The translations under genes and the position numbers were made by a program. 64,000 nucleotides of DNA, taken from positions 63,554-127,553 of the forward strand of contig NZ_FNBG01000008.1 of the NCBI RefSeq assembly GCF_900102215.1. Reading direction: 5' to 3'. Positions 53,580 to 62,049 of this stretch are shown here, one piece after another. Source of the DNA: Fontibacillus panacisegetis. GTDB lineage: Bacteria; Bacillota; Bacilli; Paenibacillales; Paenibacillaceae. Each line of letters begins with the position of its first letter. Positions within the stretch are counted from its first letter, which is position 1. The notes beneath the pieces are model-generated. The model was given only the letters and a program-made list of their open reading frames with translations. It had not been told where the DNA came from and searched no databases.

Positions 53580-54497
53580 ATGAAGGTTATCGTAACTGGA
53601 GGAGCTGGATTTATCGGATCTCATTTAGTTGAGGCCCTTGTACAGCAAGGAGCTGAGGTTCAGGTTATTGATAATTTGTCGACTGGCAACGAAAGTTATT
53701 TGCCGGAGGGAGTCCCCCTGTATCTACTAGACATTCGAAGTGAGGAAGCTGGAGAAAGAATCGTATTTGAACAGCCGGACATCGTATTTCATCAAGCTGC
53801 CCAAGTAGATGTCCAATGTTCTGTCAAAGAGCCAGGCTATGACGCAGGTGTAAACATAGCAGGATCAGCAAACATCATGCAGGCTTGCGTACGCGCTTCT
53901 GTGCGAAAAATAATCTATGCCTCTTCCTGCGCTGTCTATGGAGATCTAGACTCACCGCTCATTGATGAGCAGGACCCCATCAAACCACTCTCCTTCTACG
54001 GATTATCCAAACTAACTCCAGAATCTTATCTTCGTATCTTTCATGAATTGTATGGTCTTGAATACACGGTATTAAGATATGCTAACGTATACGGTCCAAG
54101 ACAGACACCAAAAGGTGAAGGCGGTGTTGTCTCCATCTTCATGGATCGTATTCGTAAGGGATTGCCGCTTGTCATCTTTGGTGACGGTGAGCAGACACGA
54201 GATTTTATCTATGTAAAAGATGTAGTAGAGGGAAATCTTGCGGCGATCACGAGGGGTAACGGGCAAATCATTCAGCTTGGAACAGCCATATCAACGTCAA
54301 TCAATGATCTGATGCTTAAGCTGCGAAATATCCATGGGCAGAACCTCGTCTCTACTTATCAGCAGGAGAGAAGCGGGGATATCAAGCATAGCTGCTTGAA
54401 TAACGTAAGAGCTCTGCAGGATTTAAAGTGGCAGCCAAAATATGATTTGAACCGCGGTTTACAAGACACTTATGATTACGAAATAAATAAAGACTGA
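53580..54497 (+). CDS. NAD-dependent UDP-sugar 4-epimerase-like protein
   Basis: This 305-residue SDR enzyme has VIVTGGAGFIGSHLVEALVQQGA, VFHQAAQVDVQCSVKEPGYDAGVNIAGSANIM, IIYASSCAVYGD, the active-site SFYGLSKLTPESYLR and RYANVYGPRQTPKGEGGVVSIFMDRI. It resembles UDP-glucose/UDP-GlcNAc 4-epimerases. It begins one base after the stop of the YtcB-like gene, so the two are coupled. The frame is open further upstream, but those codons overlap the previous gene. Confidence 0.92.
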   Translation: MKVIVTGGAGFIGSHLVEALVQQGAEVQVIDNLSTGNESYLPEGVPLYLLDIRSEEAGERIVFEQPDIVFHQAAQVDVQCSVKEPGYDAGVNIAGSANIMQACVRASVRKIIYASSCAVYGDLDSPLIDEQDPIKPLSFYGLSKLTPESYLRIFHELYGLEYTVLRYANVYGPRQTPKGEGGVVSIFMDRIRKGLPLVIFGDGEQTRDFIYVKDVVEGNLAAITRGNGQIIQLGTAISTSINDLMLKLRNIHGQNLVSTYQQERSGDIKHSCLNNVRALQDLKWQPKYDLNRGLQDTYDYEINKD

Positions 54498-54506
54498 TCA
54501 TACTAA

Positions 54507-54552
54507 AAGAACCTTCAACACCACCTATGAAGTGGATTGAAGGTTCTTTTCA
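54507..54552. terminator. Bidirectional terminator of the epimerase operon
   Basis: AAAAGAACCTTCAA and TTGAAGGTTCTTTT form a perfect outer stem with an inner loop that can also pair (CACC...GGTG-like). It lies between the convergent epimerase operon and the small gene at 54559. Confidence 0.85.
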
Positions 54553-54558
54553 GCTTTA

Positions 54559-54909
54559 TTACTTTATAGTATTTTCTTTTTGATCATTAACAGGTGGTTG
54601 ATTTTTTGTTGTGTTAATTGTTTTTACTGGAGGTTTAGTTTTTGGACCAGAAAGATAAGTTCCTGTTCCAGGACCAGTTCCAGGAGCTGTTCCAGCACCA
54701 GTGTAGAGCCCCGATCCTGCTGGTCTGTCAAGCCACATAAAGTACGGCTCCAATCTGTAAAGCCCTCTCTTTTGCTGATCATTAATATATTGGATCTTTT
54801 GCTCGACAGTTAATTTCTCCGGAATTAGATGGTGATATATTGGGGGGATTTTTTGCATTAGAGCTGCCAGAACTTCTTCCGGCTTTTTCACTCTATCATT
54901 CTCCGCCAT
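54559..54909 (-). CDS. Small protein with Gly/Thr/Pro-rich tail, unknown
   Basis: This protein of about 116 residues has an N-terminal helical part (VKKPEEVLAALMQKIPPIYHHLIPEKLTVEQKIQYINDQQKRGLYRLEPYFMWLDRP). A disordered tail follows (GAGTAPGTGPGTGTYL, then Lys/Thr/Asn/Gln). I do not recognise it. The ATG at 54909 is eight bases after GAGGAG. It lies among spore-surface genes and may be a small structural or adaptor protein. Confidence 0.65.
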   Translation of the reverse strand: MAENDRVKKPEEVLAALMQKIPPIYHHLIPEKLTVEQKIQYINDQQKRGLYRLEPYFMWLDRPAGSGLYTGAGTAPGTGPGTGTYLSGPKTKPPVKTINTTKNQPPVNDQKENTIK

Positions 54910-55012
54910 TCCATTCACTCCTCGCGAATATTGATATTGTTACATGATCTAGTATATTCGCAATCCATAGAATGGTATGGACTTATGAGCTCCACACTGC
55001 CTTTTTCCACTT

Positions 55013-55894
55013 TTAATCCTGCTCTATTTCAGTTACCAATTGTTTTAAATACTTATATAGAGGACCCCGCATATCTTCATTTTTGAGGCACCATTCAATT
55101 GATGCGATCAAATAACCGAGGTTGTTTCCGACATCATATAGTTTGCCATGATGCTGGTATGCATAGATTGGTTGTTCGCTTGCGAATGACTGAAGAGCAT
55201 CGGTCAACTGAATTTCTGTACCTACACCAGGCTCGGTATGACTAAGAATATCGAAAATGGCTGGTTCCAAAATATATCGTCCCATTATTGCCATATTAGA
55301 TGGTATTGCTGTTTTCGGTTTCTCCACCAACGTATGAACCCGGAAAAGTCGGTCCTCCATTTGTTGTCCTAACACAATTCCATAATTTCCGATTTCCGAA
55401 GGATCTACTTGCTCGACAGCGATAACAGGTGCCCTCTGCTTTTCGTATATATTGATTAACTGCTCTGTACAGGATGGCGAATTATCTGTAATCATATCGC
55501 CAAGCAGCACGGCAAATGGTTCATTTCCTATAAAACTACGAGCTGCCAAAATAGCATCACCAAGTCCAATAGCTTTCTTTTGCCGCACAAAATGAATGTT
55601 TGCAAGAGAGCTTGACTGATGGATCAACTTTAACATGTCTAATTTCCCCGTGGACTGTAGATGGAGTTCCAACTCCGTGTTTTTATCGAAATGATCTTCG
55701 ATAGAGCGCTTGTTTTTCCCCGTAATGACAATGATCTCTTCAATTCCTGCGGCAACCGCTTCTTCGACTATATATTGAATGGCTGGTTTATTCATAACGG
55801 GTAGCATTTCTTTCGGCACTGTCTTGGTAAAGGGAAGAAATCGGGTACCTAACCCTGCAGCAGGGATAATAGCTTTTCTCACCTTCATTTCCAA
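55013..55894 (-). CDS. galU: UTP-glucose-1-phosphate uridylyltransferase, YtdA-like
   Basis: This 293-residue GalU-family enzyme makes UDP-glucose. It has VRKAIIPAAGLGTRFLPFTKTVPKEMLPVMNKPAIQYIVEEAVAAGIEEIIVITG (nucleotide-binding N-terminus), FVRQKKAIGLGDAILAARSFIGNEPFAVLLGDMI and the late VEKPKTAIPSNMAIMGRYILEPAIF. The start is probably TTG 55894 after GGGGGATG. The B. subtilis counterpart in the spore-surface cluster is YtdA. The gene follows a run of glycosyltransferase genes on the minus strand and would supply the UDP-sugar for the dehydrogenase and epimerases. Confidence 0.93.
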   Translation of the reverse strand: MEMKVRKAIIPAAGLGTRFLPFTKTVPKEMLPVMNKPAIQYIVEEAVAAGIEEIIVITGKNKRSIEDHFDKNTELELHLQSTGKLDMLKLIHQSSSLANIHFVRQKKAIGLGDAILAARSFIGNEPFAVLLGDMITDNSPSCTEQLINIYEKQRAPVIAVEQVDPSEIGNYGIVLGQQMEDRLFRVHTLVEKPKTAIPSNMAIMGRYILEPAIFDILSHTEPGVGTEIQLTDALQSFASEQPIYAYQHHGKLYDVGNNLGYLIASIEWCLKNEDMRGPLYKYLKQLVTEIEQD

Positions 55895-55901
55895 AATTAA
55901 A

Positions 55902-56870
55902 TCATCCCCCTTGATGTCGATGCCGATTCAAAACATCGTCATAGATGGACGCATAACTGCTAGCCATCTTCTGAATTGTGTATCTTTCTGACACGTACTT
56001 TCGCAGCTCCTTCAGAGAGTAGGATGTTTCTCCCATAACCTTATTGGCCATTTCATGAACATCACCGCACAGGAAATCAGGGAATCCCGCTAACACTTCA
56101 GGAACAGCCCCTCTAGGGTAAGCTGCGACAGGAGTTCCACAAGCCATTGCCTCAACCATAACTAGACCGAACTGTTCCTCACACGCGGTAGGGAAAAGAA
56201 GCCATCTAGCATACTTCAGCAATCTTTGTTTGGTTTTCCCGTGGACCTCCCCTACATATTCAATATTTGGGTTGTTTTGGATTCTGGGCAGCAGCTCATC
56301 GAACAACTCGCCATCCCATGGAGGTCCGGCAATGATCGTTCTCATTCCTGTCAGCTCTGCCACCCTAATGGCGTCTTCTACCCCTTTTTCCCTATCGATT
56401 CTACCAAGGAACAACAAGTAGTCCCTCTTATTCTTAGTAAATTCATACTGCTCAATATCAATGCCATTATGCACATAGTAACCATGATCACGATGGATCG
56501 ACTGGTTAAGCTTGGTTTGACTCACATATACGGGGTTTCGGGCTGGTTGATTTATGGACCAATCCGTATGGATCGTAGAAATCACAGGAATATCTAACTC
56601 ATCTTCTCCGAATATCAAATCATGGGTATGATCATGAATGATATCTGTATCATCAGGCATCGTCTGAAGGACAAATTCTTTAATGTCCCAATGATCCCAT
56701 CTATGTCCATATGGAATAACAATTCCGCCAGCCTTGCTTCCAGCAACGGCGTATACATATACCTCATGGCCCATTTCTTGAAGCCCCATCGATAAATTAT
56801 AAACGACACGTTCTAATCCCCCACTGCCGGGAAGAGGGATAATATATGGTGAGATTTGAACAATAACCAT
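55902..56870 (-). CDS. GT4 glycosyltransferase
   Basis: This 322-residue GT4-type enzyme has an acceptor-side Gly loop (ISPYIIPLPGSGGLERVVYNLSMGLQEMGHEVYVYA), DIIHDHTHDLIF, a short second Rossmann domain (YLLFLGRIDREKGVEDAIRVAE) and the donor motif TACEEQFGLVMVEAMACGTPVAAYPRGAVPEVL, with both Glu residues of EX7E. It is shorter than most GT4 enzymes (about 360-400 residues) but has every core element. It lies seven bases upstream of the galU-type gene. Confidence 0.9.
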   Translation of the reverse strand: MVIVQISPYIIPLPGSGGLERVVYNLSMGLQEMGHEVYVYAVAGSKAGGIVIPYGHRWDHWDIKEFVLQTMPDDTDIIHDHTHDLIFGEDELDIPVISTIHTDWSINQPARNPVYVSQTKLNQSIHRDHGYYVHNGIDIEQYEFTKNKRDYLLFLGRIDREKGVEDAIRVAELTGMRTIIAGPPWDGELFDELLPRIQNNPNIEYVGEVHGKTKQRLLKYARWLLFPTACEEQFGLVMVEAMACGTPVAAYPRGAVPEVLAGFPDFLCGDVHEMANKVMGETSYSLKELRKYVSERYTIQKMASSYASIYDDVLNRHRHQGG

Positions 56871-56892
56871 ATGAATTCACCCCCAGTGGAGT

Positions 56893-57408
56893 CTAATCGG
56901 TAATAATTCTTTCGTATGAAATATAAGATTCCAATCCATCAATCACATACATTTGACTCTCGTAATGATGAAGAAGCTCCATCTTTTTCTTCAGGATGTT
57001 GTCGGGCAGCTTATCATCGGTCGTATCGAACACACATAAATTGTTCAGACGCATGTTATGAAGAATACGGGATAAAGCCTTGTGCTGGCTGTGCCCGTAT
57101 TCCCCATGTAGATTATGTGTCATAATACGCTCATAATGTCCCGACTTCAGCACTTTTTCCACATCGTTCTTCACTTGTTCTTCATCAAAGCTGCCTTCAT
57201 ACTCATCAGGATAATCCCATATTTCATAGCCTGCTTGAGCAAATTCCATTGCCTGTTTAAATTCTTTGGAACGTACAGCATCACTGCCATTGGTTAAACA
57301 AATTACTCTCCACCCTGGCTGTGAGATCAACGCTCCTCCCCCAAATATACTCTCGTCGTCAGGGTGAGCGACAATCATCAGCTTGTTATAAAGTTGTCTG
57401 AAAGACAT
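56893..57408 (-). CDS. PIG-L/LmbE-type N-deacetylase
   Basis: This 171-residue protein has the family zinc motif MIVAHPDDESIFGGGALI (AHPDDE) near the N-terminus and HNLHGEYGHSQHKALSRIL with the third zinc ligand. It is shorter than most PIG-L proteins (about 220 residues) but both metal motifs are present. The family removes acetyl groups from GlcNAc-type sugars, so it may deacetylate a sugar of the surface glycan. Its ATG overlaps the stop of the upstream glycosyltransferase by one base. Confidence 0.9.
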   Translation of the reverse strand: MSFRQLYNKLMIVAHPDDESIFGGGALISQPGWRVICLTNGSDAVRSKEFKQAMEFAQAGYEIWDYPDEYEGSFDEEQVKNDVEKVLKSGHYERIMTHNLHGEYGHSQHKALSRILHNMRLNNLCVFDTTDDKLPDNILKKKMELLHHYESQMYVIDGLESYISYERIITD

Positions 57409-58775
57409 TATTTCACCTCATATACCAGCCGTTGGTTGCGGATAACATCATTGTAGGCATCCAATAAAACATCCGTCGCATCAACGATATCAAATTGCTC
57501 CTTCACGAAATTCCGGCCAACCCATCCTCTTTCTTCCTGCTCTTGGTCAGACAGATTTAGTACTTGACGCAAGCTGTTTTTAATTTTATTCACCGACCAG
57601 GCTTCATCGGCATGATGGTCCCCGAACCAAGAATCCCAAGCCGTTTCATAGTTGCCTGGATGAATAGGTCCAATAAAGCCTTTACTGCCAATCGCTACAA
57701 AAGGGCATCTGCACGACAGAGCTTCAACCGCGATTCTTCCAGTACCTACAACGACATCACATGCGGTGTAATAACGTAACATATTCAATGAATTTCCGAG
57801 CAAATGGATAAAATCTTGTCCTACTTGCTTATGAACTTCTTTTGCCAGGTCTGAAATCAATTCGCTTTGTCTTCCTTCCCCTACAATGAGCAATTGAAGG
57901 TTTGGATATTGTTCTTTGCGCAGCTGTCTGCAGGCTTCGATCAAATCCTTGCAAATATCTGCCTTTTCCCAGGATAGTCTGCCTGCGTACATAATGATAG
58001 GTGCTGTATCTTCAATACCTAATTCTCTGCTCAAGTCAATTTGTGCATAGGGACGATCATCATATTGAATGGTATCAATTCCATTCGGAATCAAATGTGT
58101 AGCAACTCCGTTGACTGGTATTTGCTTTAAAACCGAGGGGCTGACACAAACGAGAGATTTGCTCCTTTTCATCACTTCGGCTTCATTATTAGAATAATGA
58201 CCATGAACAGTAAAAATCAAAGGAATACGCAGCTGTTCAGAAGCGACAATTGCGAAATGGCTGGATGGGATTTGGTGGGCATGAATAATATTGATCTCTT
58301 CCAAATTTAAAATTTGCTTCATTTGCGCAACGATTCTTTTCTCATCAGCAAAATTTTGAATGAAATTATCAGTAACGAAATCCAATTCATAAATCGGACA
58401 TCCCAATGCAGCAAATGCATCCATCATTTCGCCCTTTTTCCCAACGACAACTACATGGATTCTTCTTCGCAGCAATTCACGCACGCTGGAAAGAACATGT
58501 GTCTCTGTGCCGCCAACATTAAACTGATCCAGAACCATCAAAATACGGGGTTCCCAATCGTGGTTTTTTGTCCTGTACTCTCCTGCCGGATTGTTCTTTT
58601 CTTCATTATTTAACAGAACGATTTGTTTTGGAGCCTGAGCATTAACGACATATTTAACAATCGGCCGATTTGCTGGTGTCTTGGCTGAAGCTTTGGCGGT
58701 AGTCTTTACAGGAGACTTTTCAGGAACTTTTGCCGAAACCCTCTTCTTCATATCGATATTTTTCCTTCTCTTCAA
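57408..58775 (-). CDS. GT4-type glycosyltransferase with a basic low-complexity N-terminus
   Basis: This 455-residue protein has an N-terminal tail of about 75 residues rich in Lys, Ala, Pro, Val and Thr (MKKRVSAKVPEKSPVKTTAKASAKTPANRP). A GT4 fold follows (ILMVLDQFNVGGTETHVLSSVRELLRRRIHVVVVG, INIIHAHQIPSSHFAIVASEQL, IIMYAGRLSWEKADICKDLIEACRQL, CDVVVGTGRIAVEALSCRCPFVAIGSKGFIGPI). The tail resembles histone-like or matrix-binding tails and is unusual on a glycosyltransferase. The start is TTG 58775 after AAAGGAG, or ATG 58751. B. subtilis CotSA is a comparable coat-associated GT4. Confidence 0.88.
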   Translation of the reverse strand: MKRRKNIDMKKRVSAKVPEKSPVKTTAKASAKTPANRPIVKYVVNAQAPKQIVLLNNEEKNNPAGEYRTKNHDWEPRILMVLDQFNVGGTETHVLSSVRELLRRRIHVVVVGKKGEMMDAFAALGCPIYELDFVTDNFIQNFADEKRIVAQMKQILNLEEINIIHAHQIPSSHFAIVASEQLRIPLIFTVHGHYSNNEAEVMKRSKSLVCVSPSVLKQIPVNGVATHLIPNGIDTIQYDDRPYAQIDLSRELGIEDTAPIIMYAGRLSWEKADICKDLIEACRQLRKEQYPNLQLLIVGEGRQSELISDLAKEVHKQVGQDFIHLLGNSLNMLRYYTACDVVVGTGRIAVEALSCRCPFVAIGSKGFIGPIHPGNYETAWDSWFGDHHADEAWSVNKIKNSLRQVLNLSDQEQEERGWVGRNFVKEQFDIVDATDVLLDAYNDVIRNQRLVYEVK

Positions 58776-58795
58776 GGACCTTCATCTCCTTTAAG

Positions 58796-59473
58796 TCAAT
58801 AAAATTCTCTGGATCTCTGATTGGAATGAAGACGGTAGTAGTACAATACATCATGTAAATTATCTACTCCATAACCGTTCTGAATAAATTTAGCTACGTA
58901 TTCATAATCTTCCGCCCCGTTCATATTTCGGGTTAACCCGCCTAACTTGTCAAATCTACTGGCTCGAAACATAGCTGTCGGGTGTGAGACACAATGATCA
59001 CCTTGAGCGTATCTGGAAACGATGTCTTCTCCGTAACTAAGCCAGTTTGACAACGTCTGCTCGCTTGCATTCTCATCCTCAAAAGCCATATAGTTCGTAC
59101 CTACTAAATCGATATCCGGGTGTGCATTCAGATACTCAACTTGTTTCTGCAATCGATCCCGATGAGAGAAGTCATCTGCATCATGAATAGCGATATATTC
59201 TCCCTGGGCCAAAAAAAAACCACTCGTTACGGCACCAGAAAATCCTGCGTTACGCGGCATTTGCAGCAGTGTCAGTCGAGTAAATCCGGTTCGCATTCTC
59301 CACCTGAGGACGACGTCAGCTGATCTGTCAGTGGAATTGTCATCAACAACGATAATTTCCATGTCTTTATAGCTTTGTTCGCTCAAATAGTCCAAACATT
59401 CTTCAATATAGTGCACAGCATTATAACAGGGTATAACAACGCTAACTAATTGATGAATCCTTGAGTAGGCCAA
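58796..59473 (-). CDS. GT2 family glycosyltransferase
   Basis: This 225-residue GT-A enzyme has LVSVVIPCYNAVHYIEECLDYLSEQSYKDMEIIVVDDNSTDRSADVV at the N-terminus, the DxD-type metal site AIHDADDFSHRDRLQKQVEYL (near residue 95) and the acceptor-side region MNGAEDYEYVAKFIQNGY. It has no membrane segments. The start is a TTG at 59473 after a GATGAGG site. It is the first gene of the minus-strand run down to galU. Confidence 0.92.
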   Translation of the reverse strand: MAYSRIHQLVSVVIPCYNAVHYIEECLDYLSEQSYKDMEIIVVDDNSTDRSADVVLRWRMRTGFTRLTLLQMPRNAGFSGAVTSGFFLAQGEYIAIHDADDFSHRDRLQKQVEYLNAHPDIDLVGTNYMAFEDENASEQTLSNWLSYGEDIVSRYAQGDHCVSHPTAMFRASRFDKLGGLTRNMNGAEDYEYVAKFIQNGYGVDNLHDVLYYYRLHSNQRSREFY

Positions 59474-59605
59474 GGCAACCTCATCCTTTCATGAACTTAC
59501 TCTGCTCCAAATTATGATGAAACTCCCTATATTGACAGGTACAATCGCGCAATTATGAAACTATCGATATTGGACTACGAAAACCCAATCCATTTAATAA
59601 ATCCA

Positions 59606-59614
59606 TCATAAAAT
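59606..59614 (+). promoter_or_regulatory. Possible sporulation-type -10 element
   Basis: CATAAAATA matches the sigma-K -10 pattern CATAnnnTA exactly and lies 33 bases before the TTG start of the next gene. The -35 region is weak, and a sigma-E reading is also possible. Confidence 0.3.
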
Positions 59615-59647
59615 ATGACAAATAAAAAAGATGGAGGTTGAAACGAA

Positions 59648-61132
59648 TTGACGGAATACACGGAATCTGAATATTCGGAATATACAGATTACTCGGAATA
59701 TACGAACTACACTCATAGCAATAATTCAACCGATGATAGCGAAAATAATAAAGTAAAGCGCATTTGTTTTGCTATTCTTGTTCATAACCGTAAGGAAGTC
59801 GTAATTGATCTGCTGGATAACATTCGTTGCTATTGCCCAAATAGCTCAATTGTTTTATTTAATGGCGGCGATGATCCTGAGTTATGCCATGGACTGGGAT
59901 ATCCCGTCTGTCCAACCAGCAGAAAGCTTTCATATGGAGTCACCGCTGTCTACATGCTTGAAGTCATGAGATGGCTCGAAGATAGTAATAAAAAATACGA
60001 CTATCTGGTCAATCTTGATTCTGATGCGCTGTTCGCAAAAGAAGGTTACGAATCCTACATTATTAGAGAAATGGAAAACAAGGATTATATGGGGGTAGGA
60101 ACTAAAGTTCCGGACGACGATTTTTATTGTCTCATTCAGCTGCGGCAAGAAAAAAAGCAATGGGAGCCCCTGCTAGGACAAGAACCCTACTTTGAGTCAT
60201 TTAACGTTGGACAGGTCTACAGCAGAAATCTAGTTCAGCGATTTCTCAACAGCGACCAATATAGTCTATTTCATAAAAACCTGATGGAAACTGAGGCCTT
60301 CGGGGTAGATGAGCTTGTCTTCGTCACGATGACAGACCGGCTTGGAATACAAGTACATCCTTATCAAGAAGATGTTGCATCTACGATAAGATACCGTCCC
60401 CATTTTCCACTGGACGAAATGGTGCATTATTTAAACCAGAAGCCTGGCTGCTATCTGTTCCATCCGGTTTATCGAAAAATGAAGGATGAAACTAGAGCGG
60501 CTGTACGTGAATTGATGAAACGCGAGATTCAGTATGATCCCGATATTCAAGAGTCTTTCATCAATAAAGATCTGGGACGGTTCCCGTACATGATCAGACG
60601 AAAAAAAAATAAAGGCACCGTCATGGAATGGATTGCCGCTTCTGAGGAAGAAGGACTGCTGTATTGGAAGGTGAAATCCGGTATTTTGTATGGTCCTTAT
60701 TCGTTCGGTAGTGGTAAGGTAAGCGGATTAAGCGTCCTGGAAACCAGTTATGGAAATATCGAAGTGATCTGCCGAATCGGCACTAGCCTCGTTCATTTTT
60801 GGAGAGATGACGATACAGGGGAATGGTTCCAATCGGATACTTTTGCCGAAGAAGTCGTTGGAATGCCTTCATTTATACAAAGCAGTTATGGGAGCTTCGA
60901 AGTGTTAGCTCCGCTAAAAGGCGGAGGTCTAGGACATTGGTGGAGGAACAATGACAATCCAGAGCATCCTTGGATTGGTCCTCACGTATTCGGAAAGGAT
61001 CATTTTACTGATGCAATCCTTATCGAGAACAATTCCAGTCAACTCACCGCTGTAGTGTTGCAAAATGACGTATATAAATATTTTGTCAGGGATGACCGCA
61101 ACAGTTGGCAGTGGTTAGGCCCTTACGAATGA
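59648..61132 (+). CDS. Putative glycosyltransferase with Y/S/E/T tandem N-terminus and lectin-like propeller
   Basis: This 494-residue protein has three parts. Residues 1-33 are a tandem repeat of (E/D/N)YSEYT-type units. Residues 37 to about 320 resemble a GT-A glycosyltransferase (RICFAILVHNRKEVVIDLLDNIRCYCPNSSIVLFNGG, DYLVNLDSDALFAKEGYESYII with a DxD-like motif, FNVGQVYSRNLVQRFL, FGVDELVFVTMTDRLGI). From about 325 it has blade-like repeats (LLYWKVKSGILYGPYSFGSGKVSG, LVHFWRDDDTGEWFQSDTFAEEVVGMPSF, LGHWWRNNDNPEHPWIGPHVFG), as in PLL-type lectin propellers. The start is TTG 59648 after GGAGG. The domain calls are from pattern only. Confidence 0.78.
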   Translation: MTEYTESEYSEYTDYSEYTNYTHSNNSTDDSENNKVKRICFAILVHNRKEVVIDLLDNIRCYCPNSSIVLFNGGDDPELCHGLGYPVCPTSRKLSYGVTAVYMLEVMRWLEDSNKKYDYLVNLDSDALFAKEGYESYIIREMENKDYMGVGTKVPDDDFYCLIQLRQEKKQWEPLLGQEPYFESFNVGQVYSRNLVQRFLNSDQYSLFHKNLMETEAFGVDELVFVTMTDRLGIQVHPYQEDVASTIRYRPHFPLDEMVHYLNQKPGCYLFHPVYRKMKDETRAAVRELMKREIQYDPDIQESFINKDLGRFPYMIRRKKNKGTVMEWIAASEEEGLLYWKVKSGILYGPYSFGSGKVSGLSVLETSYGNIEVICRIGTSLVHFWRDDDTGEWFQSDTFAEEVVGMPSFIQSSYGSFEVLAPLKGGGLGHWWRNNDNPEHPWIGPHVFGKDHFTDAILIENNSSQLTAVVLQNDVYKYFVRDDRNSWQWLGPYE

Positions 61133-61145
61133 CAGGTGATTAGGC

Positions 61146-61937
61146 ATGTATCGACGAGCTGTGCAATATATAAAACCGATGGAGCAGGGCTGGACTCGTC
61201 CCCACATATTTAAATGTGATGATCATAAAACGTATGTAGTCAAGTTAAGCAACAATCCTGACGGCACTAGCGTTCTGGCAAACGAATGGATAGCCAGCCG
61301 TCTAGCAGAATTGTTGAATCTACCTATAGCTAAATGCAGCATCGTAATGATTACCCGCGATCTACTAGATATGTATCCTGAATTAAAGAAGCTAGATATC
61401 CCCCCTGGTCTCCACATTGGCACCCGATATGCTAAAGATGGAGTTAATGTAGGGGACAACGTTGATTTATCAGATTGCAATAATGTACATTACGCTGCCG
61501 GGATGATTGCATTCGATCATTGGATCAATAACTGGGATAGACATGTCACACAGGCGAATCTGCTCTACTTGGATGAGAAGAGAGAGATCATGTTGATAGA
61601 CCATTCCGATGCATTTTTCGGACCGGACTGGAACATGGAAGAGTGGTGGGAGGATCCAGAGAAAATGGATGTATTCTGGGGACCCCTGTACGAAAAATTT
61701 GTTCCATTTATCGATAACTATGATCCGTTTGATCCTTACCTAACCGCTATAGAATCGCTAGACGAAGATGACATCAGAAACGCTATACATGGATTACCGG
61801 ATCAATGGTCTATTCCAGAGGATGATTTAAATGAATTGGTCGACTTCCTGCTCTATCGCAAGGATCGCGTTCGCTTTGCCATCGAGGAATTGATACATCA
61901 TTTCCCAGTCTGGCAAACTGCTAGGTATGAGTACTAG
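61146..61937 (+). CDS. HipA-like kinase
   Basis: This 263-residue protein resembles the stand-alone HipA-like kinase family. It has an ATP-site-like N-terminal lobe (RPHIFKCDDHKTYVVKLSNNPDGTSVLANEWIASRLAELLNLPIAKCSIVMI), the catalytic loop FDHWINNWDRHVTQANLLYLD (Asp and Asn near residues 120-135) and the metal Asp in MLIDHSDAFFGPDW. No HipB-type antitoxin gene is next to it, so a toxin role is unlikely. It lies 13 bp after the propeller protein gene and upstream of a Ser-tailed protein, so a protein kinase acting on coat components is possible. Confidence 0.85.
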   Translation: MYRRAVQYIKPMEQGWTRPHIFKCDDHKTYVVKLSNNPDGTSVLANEWIASRLAELLNLPIAKCSIVMITRDLLDMYPELKKLDIPPGLHIGTRYAKDGVNVGDNVDLSDCNNVHYAAGMIAFDHWINNWDRHVTQANLLYLDEKREIMLIDHSDAFFGPDWNMEEWWEDPEKMDVFWGPLYEKFVPFIDNYDPFDPYLTAIESLDEDDIRNAIHGLPDQWSIPEDDLNELVDFLLYRKDRVRFAIEELIHHFPVWQTARYEY

Positions 61938-62049
61938 ATTCTATTTTTTACGCTAGAGTCTATCAATAAACCCAAGCAATTTCGATATTTTTGCATTTAA
62001 TAATAATGGATAGATAATCTTAATTGAATCTCTTAAGGAGAGTGTTAAA

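Noticed and set aside
54964-54972. CATAGAATG on the plus strand as a sigma-K -10 box
   Set aside because: It points toward minus-strand genes only and has no ACC 16 bp upstream; chance match.
61146-61937. HipBA toxin-antitoxin module
   Set aside because: No HipB-like DNA-binding partner gene is next to it, and its neighbours are spore-surface genes.
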